DNA of 35,434 bases from the NCBI GenBank assembly GCA_964628835.1, contig CAZVME010000034.1, positions 1 through 35,434 of the forward strand, read 5' to 3'. The notes beneath the pieces were generated by a model. The model was given only the letters and a program-made list of their open reading frames with translations, was not told the origin of the DNA and did no database searches. The position numbers and the translations under genes were made by a program. Positions 24,774-33,096 of the stretch are shown piece by piece. This DNA is from JAAGZL01 sp964628835 (GTDB taxonomy: Bacteria > Pseudomonadota > Gammaproteobacteria > Chromatiales > Chromatiaceae). Each line of letters opens with the position of its first letter. The stretch's first letter is position 1.

Positions 24774-26573
24774 ATGGGCGAATACAAAGTACCTCACCGT
24801 GATATCCGTTTTGTTCTAAATGAAGTGCTGAATGTGCAGGACCACTACAGCGGACTGAGTAACTGTGAGGATGCTACGCCAGATATGATTGATGCGATTC
24901 TTGACCAGGCAGGAAAGTTTGCCGAGCGTGTTATCTCTCCACTCAATCAGGTAGGCGATCAGCAAGGATGTACATTTGAGGACGGCGTTGTTACAACTCC
25001 GCCCGGTTTTAAAGAGGCATATCAACAGTTTGTAGAAAGCGGCTGGCCATCACTTCCACACAAAGAGGAGTGGGGAGGACAGGGTCTACCAGAGTCATTA
25101 GGTATTGTAATCAATGAGATGATCGGCACCGCCAACTGGTCCTGGAGCATGTACCCAGGACTGAGTTATGGCGCCATGTGCACATTGGAACAACACGGCA
25201 CCCAAGAACAGAAAGAGACCTATCTGGCCAAGCTCGTAAGTGGTGAGTGGACCGGGACCATGTGCCTGACTGAACCACACTGTGGCACCGACCTGGGCCT
25301 TTTAAGGACCAAGGCAGAACCAAATGAGGATGGTAGCTACTCAATAAACGGCACCAAGATCTTCATCTCAGCCGGCCAGCATGACATGGCTGAAAATATA
25401 GCGCACATCGTATTAGCGCGGCTACCGGACGCCCCAGAAGGTACAAAAGGCATCTCTCTCTTTATCGTTCCCAGACAGCTACCGAATGCCGATGGCAGTG
25501 CCGGTGAGTTTAATAATGTTAACTGCGGCTCCATTGAAAACAAGATGGGAATACACGGCAACTCAACCTGTGTTATGAATTTCGACAACGCAAAGGGATT
25601 CCTCATAGGTTCGCCCAATAAAGGCCTTAACTGCATGTTTACCTTTATGAACGCAGCGCGCCTGGGTACTGCAGTACAGGGCTTGGCCCACGCTGAGTGG
25701 GGATTCCAGAACTCTTACAACTATGCGCGTGAACGTCTACAGATGCGTTCACTGACCGGCCCCAAGGCAGAGAATAAACCTGCAGACCCTATCATCGTGC
25801 ATCCAGAAGTACGCAAGATGCTACTCACCCAGAAAGCCATTGCAGAAGCTGCTCGGACGATGGTCTATTTCACCGCAATGCAGGTTGATGTGGTTTCCCA
25901 CTCCACTGATAATAAGGTGGTTGAAGAGGCTGATGAACTGCTTGCATTCATCACTCCTATTGCAAAGGCATTTCTTACCGAAATGGGGTTTGAAGCCGCT
26001 AACCATGGCCTACAGATCTTTGGTGGACATGGATACATATCTGAATGGGGTATGGAGCAGAATGTACGCGACAGCCGTATTTCCACACTTTATGAAGGAA
26101 CGACACAGATCCAGGCCCTGGACCTGCTTGGGCGCAAAGTACTGCTAACACAGGGAAAAACACTGAAACGCTTCACCAGGATTATCCATCTGTTCTGCAA
26201 AGAACATGCAAAAAACAAGGAAATGAAGAAGTTCATCGAACCTCTGAAGAAACTAAATGATGAATGGGGCAGTATCACGATGAAGATCGGCATGAAGGCC
26301 ATGAGTAATCGTGATGAGGTTGGAGCTGCCTCCGTTGATTACCTGATGTACTCAGGATATGTTGCATTTGCATACTTCTGGGCAAAAATGGCACAAGTTG
26401 CCCAGACTAAACTGAAAGAAGGCACCAGCGAGGAAGCCTTCTACAACTCCAAGATAACAACTGCCAAATTTTACTATCAGAGGATATTGCCACGCACAAA
26501 TAGCTTGGTAGAGACAATGCTCTCAGGATCTAAAAACCTGATGGAGCTTGATGAAGAGAGCTTTATATTCTAG
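24774..26573 (+). CDS. Acyl-CoA dehydrogenase (second copy)
   Basis: This is the 599-residue paralogue of the divergent acyl-CoA dehydrogenase, with the same architecture. The N-terminal leader is YKVPHRDIRFVLNEVLN, SGEWTGTMCLTEPHCGTDLG is near residue 157, NGTKIFISAGQHD near 188, and FGGHGYISEWGMEQNVRDSR near 415. LYEGTTQIQALD, with its presumed catalytic Glu, is near 440, followed by the extra C-terminal domain. Two copies of this type may differ in chain-length preference, as reported for the FadE enzymes of Pseudomonas. It heads the plus-strand operon with SCP2, ligase, DUF2889 and fadBA genes. A MITE-like repeat begins at its stop codon, so the operon is interrupted by about 207 bp before the next gene. 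Confidence 0.93.
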   Translation: MGEYKVPHRDIRFVLNEVLNVQDHYSGLSNCEDATPDMIDAILDQAGKFAERVISPLNQVGDQQGCTFEDGVVTTPPGFKEAYQQFVESGWPSLPHKEEWGGQGLPESLGIVINEMIGTANWSWSMYPGLSYGAMCTLEQHGTQEQKETYLAKLVSGEWTGTMCLTEPHCGTDLGLLRTKAEPNEDGSYSINGTKIFISAGQHDMAENIAHIVLARLPDAPEGTKGISLFIVPRQLPNADGSAGEFNNVNCGSIENKMGIHGNSTCVMNFDNAKGFLIGSPNKGLNCMFTFMNAARLGTAVQGLAHAEWGFQNSYNYARERLQMRSLTGPKAENKPADPIIVHPEVRKMLLTQKAIAEAARTMVYFTAMQVDVVSHSTDNKVVEEADELLAFITPIAKAFLTEMGFEAANHGLQIFGGHGYISEWGMEQNVRDSRISTLYEGTTQIQALDLLGRKVLLTQGKTLKRFTRIIHLFCKEHAKNKEMKKFIEPLKKLNDEWGSITMKIGMKAMSNRDEVGAASVDYLMYSGYVAFAYFWAKMAQVAQTKLKEGTSEEAFYNSKITTAKFYYQRILPRTNSLVETMLSGSKNLMELDEESFIF

Positions 26574-26726
26574 GGAACCTCTGATTAATTAGTCATTCCG
26601 ACGAAGACCGGAGTAGTGGTGCATGGATGCACCGCTTGCGTACCTAAGGATGGAATCTATGTGGTTGATTATACTGGATCCCGGCATACGCTGGGATGAC
26701 AAAAATAAATTAATCAGGGCTTACCT
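26572..26726. repeat. 155-bp MITE-like element with 19-bp terminal inverted repeats
   Basis: The ends AGGGAACCTCTGATTAATT (26572-26590) and AATTAATCAGGGCTTACCT (26708-26726) are inverted copies matching at 15 of 19 positions. Inside them the GTCATTCC... and ...GGGATGAC arms also pair, along with a small GGTGCAT/ATGCACC hairpin at 26618-26633. No coding capacity is present. The left end includes two bases of the TAG stop of the acyl-CoA dehydrogenase. It looks like a nonautonomous transposon or a dispersed palindromic repeat. Confidence 0.7.
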
Positions 26727-26780
26727 GGAAAAATTGCCAGCCAATGGTTAATTACGGAAAAACCCAAAGAGGACCAATAA

Positions 26781-27104
26781 ATGAGTGACGTAAACGCCTT
26801 ACTTGATGACATGCAAAAGCGGTTTAACCCAAATGTCGCGGATGACATGGATGTGGTTTTTCAGTACGACATTGCCGATAACGGAAGCTGGCAGATCGTG
26901 ATTCAAAATGGAGCTTGCCAGATCACGGAAGGCGAACAGTCTGAACCAAACGTCACTCTGTCAATGGACAAGGATACCTTAGCATCTGTGCTAAACGGAG
27001 AAACAGATGGCATGCAGGCGTTCATGTCGGGAAGCATACAGGCAACAGGAGACATCATACTGGCCACACGTTTGGCTGACCTTTTCCCACTAAACCAGGG
27101 CTAA
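26781..27104 (+). CDS. SCP2 sterol/lipid-binding domain protein
   Basis: This 107-residue protein consists of a single SCP2-type lipid-binding domain. The pattern VVFQYDIADNGSWQIVIQNG, then TEGEQSEPNVTLSMDKDTL near residues 50-70 and GETDGMQAFMSGSIQATGDI near 75-95, is the usual SCP2 core. The conserved 'A(F)MSGSIQATGD' is the family's best mark. Such domains bind fatty acyl-CoAs or sterol-like lipids in a hydrophobic tunnel. It precedes the ligase by 4 bp, so it may hold or deliver acyl chains to it. An AGAGGA ribosome-binding site supports the ATG. The distance from the first gene is enlarged by the repeat. Confidence 0.88.
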   Translation: MSDVNALLDDMQKRFNPNVADDMDVVFQYDIADNGSWQIVIQNGACQITEGEQSEPNVTLSMDKDTLASVLNGETDGMQAFMSGSIQATGDIILATRLADLFPLNQG

Positions 27105-27108
27105 TAAA

Positions 27109-28764
27109 ATGATAATAGGCAGAACCGAGCTTGGGTGGATACCAGATGACTTAAATCAGAATGATTTTAAAACCATTCCAGATGTCCTGGAGTACTGCAC
27201 TAATAATTATGGTTCTAAACCAGCATTTACCAGTTTAGGAAAAACAATAACATTTAACGAACTAGGCAAGCTTTCCTCTGCCTTTGCGCATTTCCTGCAA
27301 ACGGAAACCGACCTTAAGCCAGGCGACCGTATTGCTATCCAGCTACCCAACCTGGTGCAATACCCCATAGTTCTATTTGGCTCCCTGCTCGCAGGCATGA
27401 TCGTGGTAAATACAAATCCACTATACACTGCCCATGAGATGGAGTATCAGTTCAAGGACTCAGGAGCCAAGGCTCTAGTCATCTATCAGTGCATGGCTGA
27501 TAACGCGGAAAAGATTCTGGACAATACAGATATTAAAACTATCGTCCTGGTCCAGGCAGCTGATTTACATGGGACACTGAAACGAAACGTGATTCATAGC
27601 GTGATCAAGCATGTAAAGAAGATGCAGCCTGAATTTAATTTACCGAAGGCGCTCTCACTGCGAACGGTTCTCAACCAGCACCAAGGCAAAAAACATGAAC
27701 CTGTAGCTGCCGCACCTGCTTCTACCGCAGTTTTGCAGTATACGGGAGGAACCACAGGCTTCTCCAAAGGTGCGGAGTTGACCCACGCCAATCTACTCTC
27801 AAACATGCTGCAAGGACTGCCACGCATCAAAACTTCAGGGGAAGATTGGGCGGATGTGGCAATCTCACCTCTACCCCTTTACCACATTTATGCATTCACC
27901 CTGGCCCAGACCGGCATGTTATCTGGTGGACACTGTGTATTGATCCCTAACCCAAGAGACATCCCCGGGTTTGTCAAAGAACTTAAGAAGTGGCAATTCA
28001 CTGCTTTTCTTGGGCTCAACACACTGTTTGTGGCCCTGTGCCGTGCACCGGGCTTTGAATCTCTGGACTTCAGCAGACTGCGCATAACCTCATCAGGCGG
28101 AATGGCGTTAACTCATGATGCAGCTGAGCAGTGGGAAAAAATAACCGGCTGTACCATAACTGAAGGCTATGGTCTTACAGAGACTTCACCTATGGTCAGC
28201 ATCAATCCTCCTGGAGCACAGCAGATAGGCACAATTGGATTACCGCTTCCACATACACGCACACGCATAGTCGACCAGTATGAAGATGGAGTAGAGGACG
28301 GCCAGGATGGGGAACTCTGTATTTGGGGCCCACAGGTAATGACCGGTTACTGGCAAAAAGAGGGTGAGACAGAAGCAGCCTTTACTGAAGATGGATACTT
28401 TAAGACCGGTGATATTGCAGTACGCCATGATGATGGATTCCTAAGCATTGCTGACCGGGCTAAAGACATCATTATCGTCTCTGGTTTCAACGTCTATCCA
28501 AACGAAATTGAGGGGGTGGCATGCGAACATCCTGACATAATTGAATGCGCAGCAATTGGCATCCCAGACGATGTTACCGGCGAATCAGTCAAACTGTTCG
28601 TTGTCAGCTCAAACGACAATTTAAGCTCTAATGAGATCCGCAACTGGTGTCGTGACAAATTAACCGCCTACAAGATTCCAAAATCTGTCGAATTTGCGGA
28701 TGAATTACCCAAGACCAATGTAGGCAAAGTACTGCGTCGATCACTCAGAGCTAATCCTAGTTAA
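27109..28764 (+). CDS. fadD: Long-chain fatty acid-CoA ligase
   Basis: This AMP-forming ligase activates fatty acids to acyl-CoA through an acyl-adenylate. The 551-residue length and motifs match FadD. The P-loop YTGGTTGFSKGAELTH is near residue 210, EGYGLTETSP near 350, GYFKTGDIA near 428 with the adenylate-binding Asp, the hinge SGFNVYPNEIE near 463, and the catalytic lysine of KTNVGKVLRR near 540. It lacks a signal peptide and should act in the cytoplasm on fatty acids brought in by FadL. It is 4 bp after the SCP2 gene and 12 bp before the DUF2889 gene. Substrate chain length cannot be read from the sequence. Confidence 0.92.
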   Translation: MIIGRTELGWIPDDLNQNDFKTIPDVLEYCTNNYGSKPAFTSLGKTITFNELGKLSSAFAHFLQTETDLKPGDRIAIQLPNLVQYPIVLFGSLLAGMIVVNTNPLYTAHEMEYQFKDSGAKALVIYQCMADNAEKILDNTDIKTIVLVQAADLHGTLKRNVIHSVIKHVKKMQPEFNLPKALSLRTVLNQHQGKKHEPVAAAPASTAVLQYTGGTTGFSKGAELTHANLLSNMLQGLPRIKTSGEDWADVAISPLPLYHIYAFTLAQTGMLSGGHCVLIPNPRDIPGFVKELKKWQFTAFLGLNTLFVALCRAPGFESLDFSRLRITSSGGMALTHDAAEQWEKITGCTITEGYGLTETSPMVSINPPGAQQIGTIGLPLPHTRTRIVDQYEDGVEDGQDGELCIWGPQVMTGYWQKEGETEAAFTEDGYFKTGDIAVRHDDGFLSIADRAKDIIIVSGFNVYPNEIEGVACEHPDIIECAAIGIPDDVTGESVKLFVVSSNDNLSSNEIRNWCRDKLTAYKIPKSVEFADELPKTNVGKVLRRSLRANPS

Positions 28765-28776
28765 CTGGAACACTCT

Positions 28777-29322
28777 ATGCCTTTACCAAAAGCACAACGC
28801 CGCCAACATCAGCACAAACGTTTGATCAACTCTGACGCATACCTGCGTGATGATGGACTATGGGACATAGAAGCACGCATGACAGATTTCAAAAGCGGAA
28901 CCGTTGATGGTGACGATGGAAATTATGTTTCTGCCGGAGAGCCGTTTCACGACATCCTGCTACGGGTAACAATCGATAGCTCATTTAAGGTACATGAAGT
29001 ACATGCCTCTATTGAAGCAGCACCTTTTGAGGTGTGTCCAATTATTGCTGAAAACTATAGCAAACTGGTTGGCACCAGTATTCAATCTGGCTGGCGTAAT
29101 AAGATAAAAGAGCTTGTCGGCGGCGCAAATGGTTGTACCCATATAAACGAGCTGTTTCCAATAATAGCGACAACTGCATTCCAAAGCCTATGGCCACACA
29201 GGGACGCAGACACCTTAAGAAAAGGCTACAAAATGATGCTAGATACCTGCCATGCATGGTCTAAAGATGGCGAGCTGGCGAATAACATGTTTCCTGAGAT
29301 TGCTATAGGTGCCATGGATTAA
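28777..29322 (+). CDS. DUF2889 protein
   Basis: This 181-residue protein matches the DUF2889 pattern. RRRQHQHKRL-type basic N-terminus is followed by LRDDGLWDIEARMTDFK near residue 24, GEPFHDILLRVTIDSSFKVH near 52, and the conserved block GWRNKIKELVGGANGCTHIN then ELFP near residues 100-125. The HxxE-like GCTHINEL segment and the earlier EPFHDI may bind a metal (inference). DUF2889 proteins have no established biochemical function. The gene follows the acyl-CoA ligase by 12 bp, in a beta-oxidation operon, so a role in lipid or CoA metabolism is suggested by context only. Confidence 0.85.
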   Translation: MPLPKAQRRQHQHKRLINSDAYLRDDGLWDIEARMTDFKSGTVDGDDGNYVSAGEPFHDILLRVTIDSSFKVHEVHASIEAAPFEVCPIIAENYSKLVGTSIQSGWRNKIKELVGGANGCTHINELFPIIATTAFQSLWPHRDADTLRKGYKMMLDTCHAWSKDGELANNMFPEIAIGAMD

Positions 29323-29440
29323 CACTCCAATAGACATCTAAAGATTCATCTAAAACACAACTGATTTAAAACCTAATTTAAATGTGGGCTCTTATATCCT
29401 GCATGATCATTTTAATAATTCTACGAAGGAGATACGTGTC

Positions 29441-31603
29441 ATGTTGATGCAAGGTCAATTCATCCGCGTACAGACTGTTGAAGAAGGCATTTATGAGGTT
29501 GTTTTTGACCGAGAAAATGACGCCATTAATAAGTTTGACCAGGCAACACTACTGGAGTTGAAAGAGGCTGTAACTAAACTGGGTGAAGCAGATGGTCTCA
29601 AAGGTGTCTTCTTCTCCAGCGCTAAAAAGGCCTTTATCGTTGGCGCTGATATTACCGAGTTTACCCAGATGTTTTCCATTTCTGAAGAGGACATCTATAC
29701 GCACATCCTCAGCCTAAACTATATTTTTAATGCGATCGAAGACCTGCCATGCCCAACTGTTGCAGCAATCAACGGGCTTGCACTTGGTGGAGGATTTGAA
29801 TTATGTCTATCCACAGACTACAGGGTCATGGCTCAATCGGCCCAGGTTGGACTACCAGAGGTAAAATTAGGTATTAACCCAGGTTGGGGCGGAACATTTA
29901 GACTTCCACGACTGATTGGCGTTGATAACGCAAACGAGTGGATCTGTTCCGGAAGCCACAAAAAGGCTGACGTTGCATTCCAGGAAGGCGGAGTAGATGC
30001 AGTTGTTGCAGATGATCAAATAGGAGCAGCGGCGTTAGACCTGCTTAAGAAATGCATTGCTGGTGAGATCGATCACAATGCACGCAGAACAGAAAAGACC
30101 AGTCCGATAAAGCTAAACCCCATGGAAATGACTATGGCATTTGAATCTGCCAAGGGGGTGATCGGCGCTATGGCCGGCCCACATTATCCAGCACCGATGC
30201 AAGCCATCAAGACCATGCAGAAGGCTGTCAAACTGGGCCGTAAAGGTGCTATTGATGTTGAAGTGAAGGCATTTGCCAAGCTAGCTAAAACCGATGTAAC
30301 AGCATCACTAGTAGGACTGTTCCTAAAAGACCAATACGTCAAGAAGATTGCAAAGAAATACACCAAGGATACAACTCCAGTATCAATAGCCGGCGTTCTG
30401 GGTGCAGGCATCATGGGCGGAGGTGTAGCCTACCAGTCGGCCTCCAAAGGCACTCCAATTCTGATGAAGGACATCAACGAACCAGCCTTGCAACTAGGCC
30501 TGAATGAGGCAACTAAACTGCTCTCCGGCCAACTGAAGAGAGGACGCATCAACGAGCAAAAGATGGCGAAGACCCTGACTCAGATCACACCCACCCTGAG
30601 TTATGGCGACTTCAAACGTGCTGACCTTGTAGTGGAAGCAGTTGTAGAGAATATTGACATCAAAAAGATGGTCCTTGCAGAAGCTGAGAAGGCACTAAAA
30701 AAGGATGCCATCCTTACATCCAATACCTCAACCATCTCCATCACCGAACTGGCTACAGCACTCGAGAAGCCAGAAAAATTCTGTGGTATGCACTTCTTCA
30801 ACCCAGTTCACAGAATGCCACTAGTTGAAGTTATCCGTGGAGAAAAAACCGGCGAAGAGGCTATTGCAAGGACCGTTGCCTATGCCAAGGCCATGGGCAA
30901 GACCCCGATTGTGGTTAACGACTGCCCAGGCTTCCTGGTCAACCGCGTACTATTCCCCTACTTCGGAGGCTTCTCTGCCCTGGTCAGCGATGGGGCAGAC
31001 TTCCGTAAAATCGACAAAGTCATGGAAGGCTTTGGATGGCCTATGGGACCGGCCTATCTGCTAGATGTTGTCGGCATAGACACCGCCCATCACGCAGACG
31101 CAGTAATGGCGAATGGATTCCCAGAGCGTATGAGTCATGACGGTGAAAACGCCATCGACCGCATGTACTCAGAAGGTCGTTTCGGTCAGAAGAACGATAA
31201 AGGTTTCTACCGCTATGAGCTGGATAAGAAAGGCAAATCCAAGAAGATCAGTGACGAAACAGTCAATGATCTACTGAAAAATATCACCGGCGAAATAAAA
31301 GAGTTCAGCGATGGCGAGATCATTGAACGCATGATGATCCCTCTATGTGTCGAGATAGTACGCTGCCTTGAGGAAGATATTGTGGCAAGCCCGGCCGAGG
31401 CTGATATGGCTCTGATCTACGGCATCGGTTTCCCTCCATTCCGCGGCGGGGCACTGCATTATCTGGATCAGATTGGACTGGAAAGGTTCTGCAAGATGGC
31501 AGAAAAATATGAGCATCTGGGTTCGCTCTACCATCCAACAGAAAAAATGAAATCAATGGCTGAAAGCGGCGCAAAATTCTTTCAGCAGAAAGGAGGCGAA
31601 TAA
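29441..31603 (+). CDS. fadB: Fatty acid oxidation complex alpha subunit
   Basis: This 720-residue bifunctional enzyme carries out hydration and then NAD-dependent dehydrogenation of enoyl-CoA and forms a complex with FadA. The N-terminal crotonase has AINGLALGGGFELCLSTDYR near residue 110 and LPEVKLGINPGWGGT near 137, whose two glutamates are the expected acid/base pair. The dehydrogenase has the NAD motif VLGAGIMGGG near 318, NTSTISITELA near 430, and HFFNPVHRMPLVEV near 450 with the catalytic His. The ATG at 29441 is chosen for its GAAGGAGA ribosome-binding site. An in-frame GTG at 29384 would add 19 residues without family similarity. The stop overlaps the fadA start by one base (TAATG). 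Confidence 0.95.
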   Translation: MLMQGQFIRVQTVEEGIYEVVFDRENDAINKFDQATLLELKEAVTKLGEADGLKGVFFSSAKKAFIVGADITEFTQMFSISEEDIYTHILSLNYIFNAIEDLPCPTVAAINGLALGGGFELCLSTDYRVMAQSAQVGLPEVKLGINPGWGGTFRLPRLIGVDNANEWICSGSHKKADVAFQEGGVDAVVADDQIGAAALDLLKKCIAGEIDHNARRTEKTSPIKLNPMEMTMAFESAKGVIGAMAGPHYPAPMQAIKTMQKAVKLGRKGAIDVEVKAFAKLAKTDVTASLVGLFLKDQYVKKIAKKYTKDTTPVSIAGVLGAGIMGGGVAYQSASKGTPILMKDINEPALQLGLNEATKLLSGQLKRGRINEQKMAKTLTQITPTLSYGDFKRADLVVEAVVENIDIKKMVLAEAEKALKKDAILTSNTSTISITELATALEKPEKFCGMHFFNPVHRMPLVEVIRGEKTGEEAIARTVAYAKAMGKTPIVVNDCPGFLVNRVLFPYFGGFSALVSDGADFRKIDKVMEGFGWPMGPAYLLDVVGIDTAHHADAVMANGFPERMSHDGENAIDRMYSEGRFGQKNDKGFYRYELDKKGKSKKISDETVNDLLKNITGEIKEFSDGEIIERMMIPLCVEIVRCLEEDIVASPAEADMALIYGIGFPPFRGGALHYLDQIGLERFCKMAEKYEHLGSLYHPTEKMKSMAESGAKFFQQKGGE

Positions 31604-32781
31604 TGAGTATGTTTATCAATGATGTAGTAATAGTCGATGGTGTTCGTACTGCCATGGGCAGATCCAAGGGCGGCGTGTTCCGTAATGTCCGCGCCGAGGC
31701 CTTATCTGCAGAAGTTATAAAGGCGCTGCTTAAACGCAACCCTGAGATAAACCCAAATGAGATCGAAGATGTCATCTGGGGCTGCGTAAACCAAACTCTG
31801 GAGCAAGGCTTCAATATCGCCAGAAACGCCTCCCTGCTTGCCGGACTGCCTCATGGAGTCTCTGGACAGACGGTCAACCGCCTATGCGGTTCATCCATGT
31901 CGGCCCTGCACACCGCGGTACAATCTATCGTTGCAGGCTATGGCGATATCTTTGTTGTAGGCGGCGTTGAACACATGGGTCATGTAGCTATGACCCATGG
32001 TGTCGAAGTAAACCCCGAGATATCAAAATATGTAGCCAAGGCAGCAATGATGATGGGGCTAACCGCGGAAATGCTGGGTAAGATGAATGGCATCAATCGT
32101 CAAATGCAGGACGAATTTGCTGTGCGCTCTCATCAACGCGCTCACCGGGCTGGGTTGGATGGTCATTGGGACAAAGAGATCATCCCTGTTGAGGGTCATG
32201 ATAAAAATGGTTTCTTGACCGCTATTACAGCTGACGAAGTCATCCGTCCAGAAACCAATCTTGAAGACCTTTCAAAGCTAAAGCCAGTGTTTGCCCCCAA
32301 GGTAGGCACGGTTACAGCCGGCACTTCCTCTTCCATTTCAGACGGCGCATCAGGAATGATCGTTATGTCTGAGCAGAAGGCCAAGGACCTCGGGCTAACC
32401 CCAAGGGCTCGCGTCAGGAGTATGGCCGTTGCCGGATGCGATCCATCCATCATGGGTTATGGTCCTGTACCGGCATCGCAAAAGGCACTCAAGCGTGCAG
32501 GCATGTCCATAGATGATATTGAATATGTTGAACTCAACGAGGCCTTTGCGGCACAGGGGCTGTCTGTTTTGAAGAATCTCAAGCTGCTCGACACCATGGA
32601 AGATAAGGTGAATATCTATGGTGGAGCAATCGCCCTGGGTCATCCCCTGGGATGCTCTGGAACGAGAATATCCAACACCCTGCTTAACGTAATGGAGAAC
32701 AATGACGCCAACATTGGACTGGCGACCATGTGTATAGGCATGGGTATGGGAATCTCAACCATATTTGAGCGTATCAACTAA
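31603..32781 (+). CDS. fadA: Acetyl-CoA C-acyltransferase (3-ketoacyl-CoA thiolase)
   Basis: This beta subunit of the fatty acid oxidation complex cleaves 3-ketoacyl-CoA with CoA to give acetyl-CoA and a shortened acyl-CoA. The 392-residue thiolase has its nucleophile Cys95 in VNRLCGSSMSAL, the active-site His in GGAIALGHPLGCSGTR near residue 348, and the second Cys in ATMCIGMGMG near 380. AAAGGAGG lies just before the ATG. Its start overlaps the fadB stop, as in most gammaproteobacterial fadBA operons. It is the last gene of the operon. No intrinsic plus-strand terminator is visible, though a long palindrome follows. Confidence 0.95.
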   Translation: MSMFINDVVIVDGVRTAMGRSKGGVFRNVRAEALSAEVIKALLKRNPEINPNEIEDVIWGCVNQTLEQGFNIARNASLLAGLPHGVSGQTVNRLCGSSMSALHTAVQSIVAGYGDIFVVGGVEHMGHVAMTHGVEVNPEISKYVAKAAMMMGLTAEMLGKMNGINRQMQDEFAVRSHQRAHRAGLDGHWDKEIIPVEGHDKNGFLTAITADEVIRPETNLEDLSKLKPVFAPKVGTVTAGTSSSISDGASGMIVMSEQKAKDLGLTPRARVRSMAVAGCDPSIMGYGPVPASQKALKRAGMSIDDIEYVELNEAFAAQGLSVLKNLKLLDTMEDKVNIYGGAIALGHPLGCSGTRISNTLLNVMENNDANIGLATMCIGMGMGISTIFERIN

Positions 32782-32788
32782 GAAAAAA

Positions 32789-32867
32789 GCCAGGGAATAG
32801 TGTTATCATCTGAACTATTGGTTGCTAGCCACAACTTGTTTAGATAATGGCAATACTATTCTCTGGC
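32789..32867 (-). terminator. 79-bp imperfect palindrome, possible minus-strand terminator
   Basis: The arms GCCAGGGAATAGTGTT... (from 32789) and ...ATACTATTCTCTGGC (to 32867) pair over most of about 38 bp with a few mismatches, centred on GTTGCTAGCCACAAC. On the minus strand the hairpin is followed by TTTTTTCTTAG, which fits a terminator for transcripts coming from the right. It may alternatively be a small palindromic transposon. Confidence 0.5.
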
Positions 32868-32890
32868 GATTTCCAACAATTACGCTTCGC

Positions 32891-33069
32891 TCAACCCGCT
32901 TTAAATCCAGACTTATAAAGCCGCACTGCATTCCGATAGACCTTCGCCGCATAAAGGGCAATATCTGCCATAACAATCAGATCATCTACCCTCTTGCCTC
33001 TCAGGGTATAATGCAATCTCAAAACTCGCAGTTATATTCATATCATGCAGGCAATCATCAGACTCATAG
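32891..33069 (-). pseudogene. C-terminal GGDEF-domain (diguanylate cyclase) remnant
   Basis: The minus strand shows NITASFEIALYPE, then after a frame change RVDDLIVMADIALYAAK and NAVRLYKSGFKAG with a TGA at 32891-32893. This is the recognisable end of a GGDEF domain (ITASFGIALYP...DDLI.MADIALY.AK..GRN.V). The GGDEF signature itself and all upstream domains are missing, so it cannot make cyclic-di-GMP. The remaining bases to either side show no gene. Confidence 0.75.
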
Positions 33070-33096
33070 AACGCCAACCCTTGGGATTAAACAGGT

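Noticed and set aside
29384..29440. GTG start giving 19 extra residues on FadB
   Set aside because: The ATG at 29441 has a strong GAAGGAGA ribosome-binding site and starts the conserved region.
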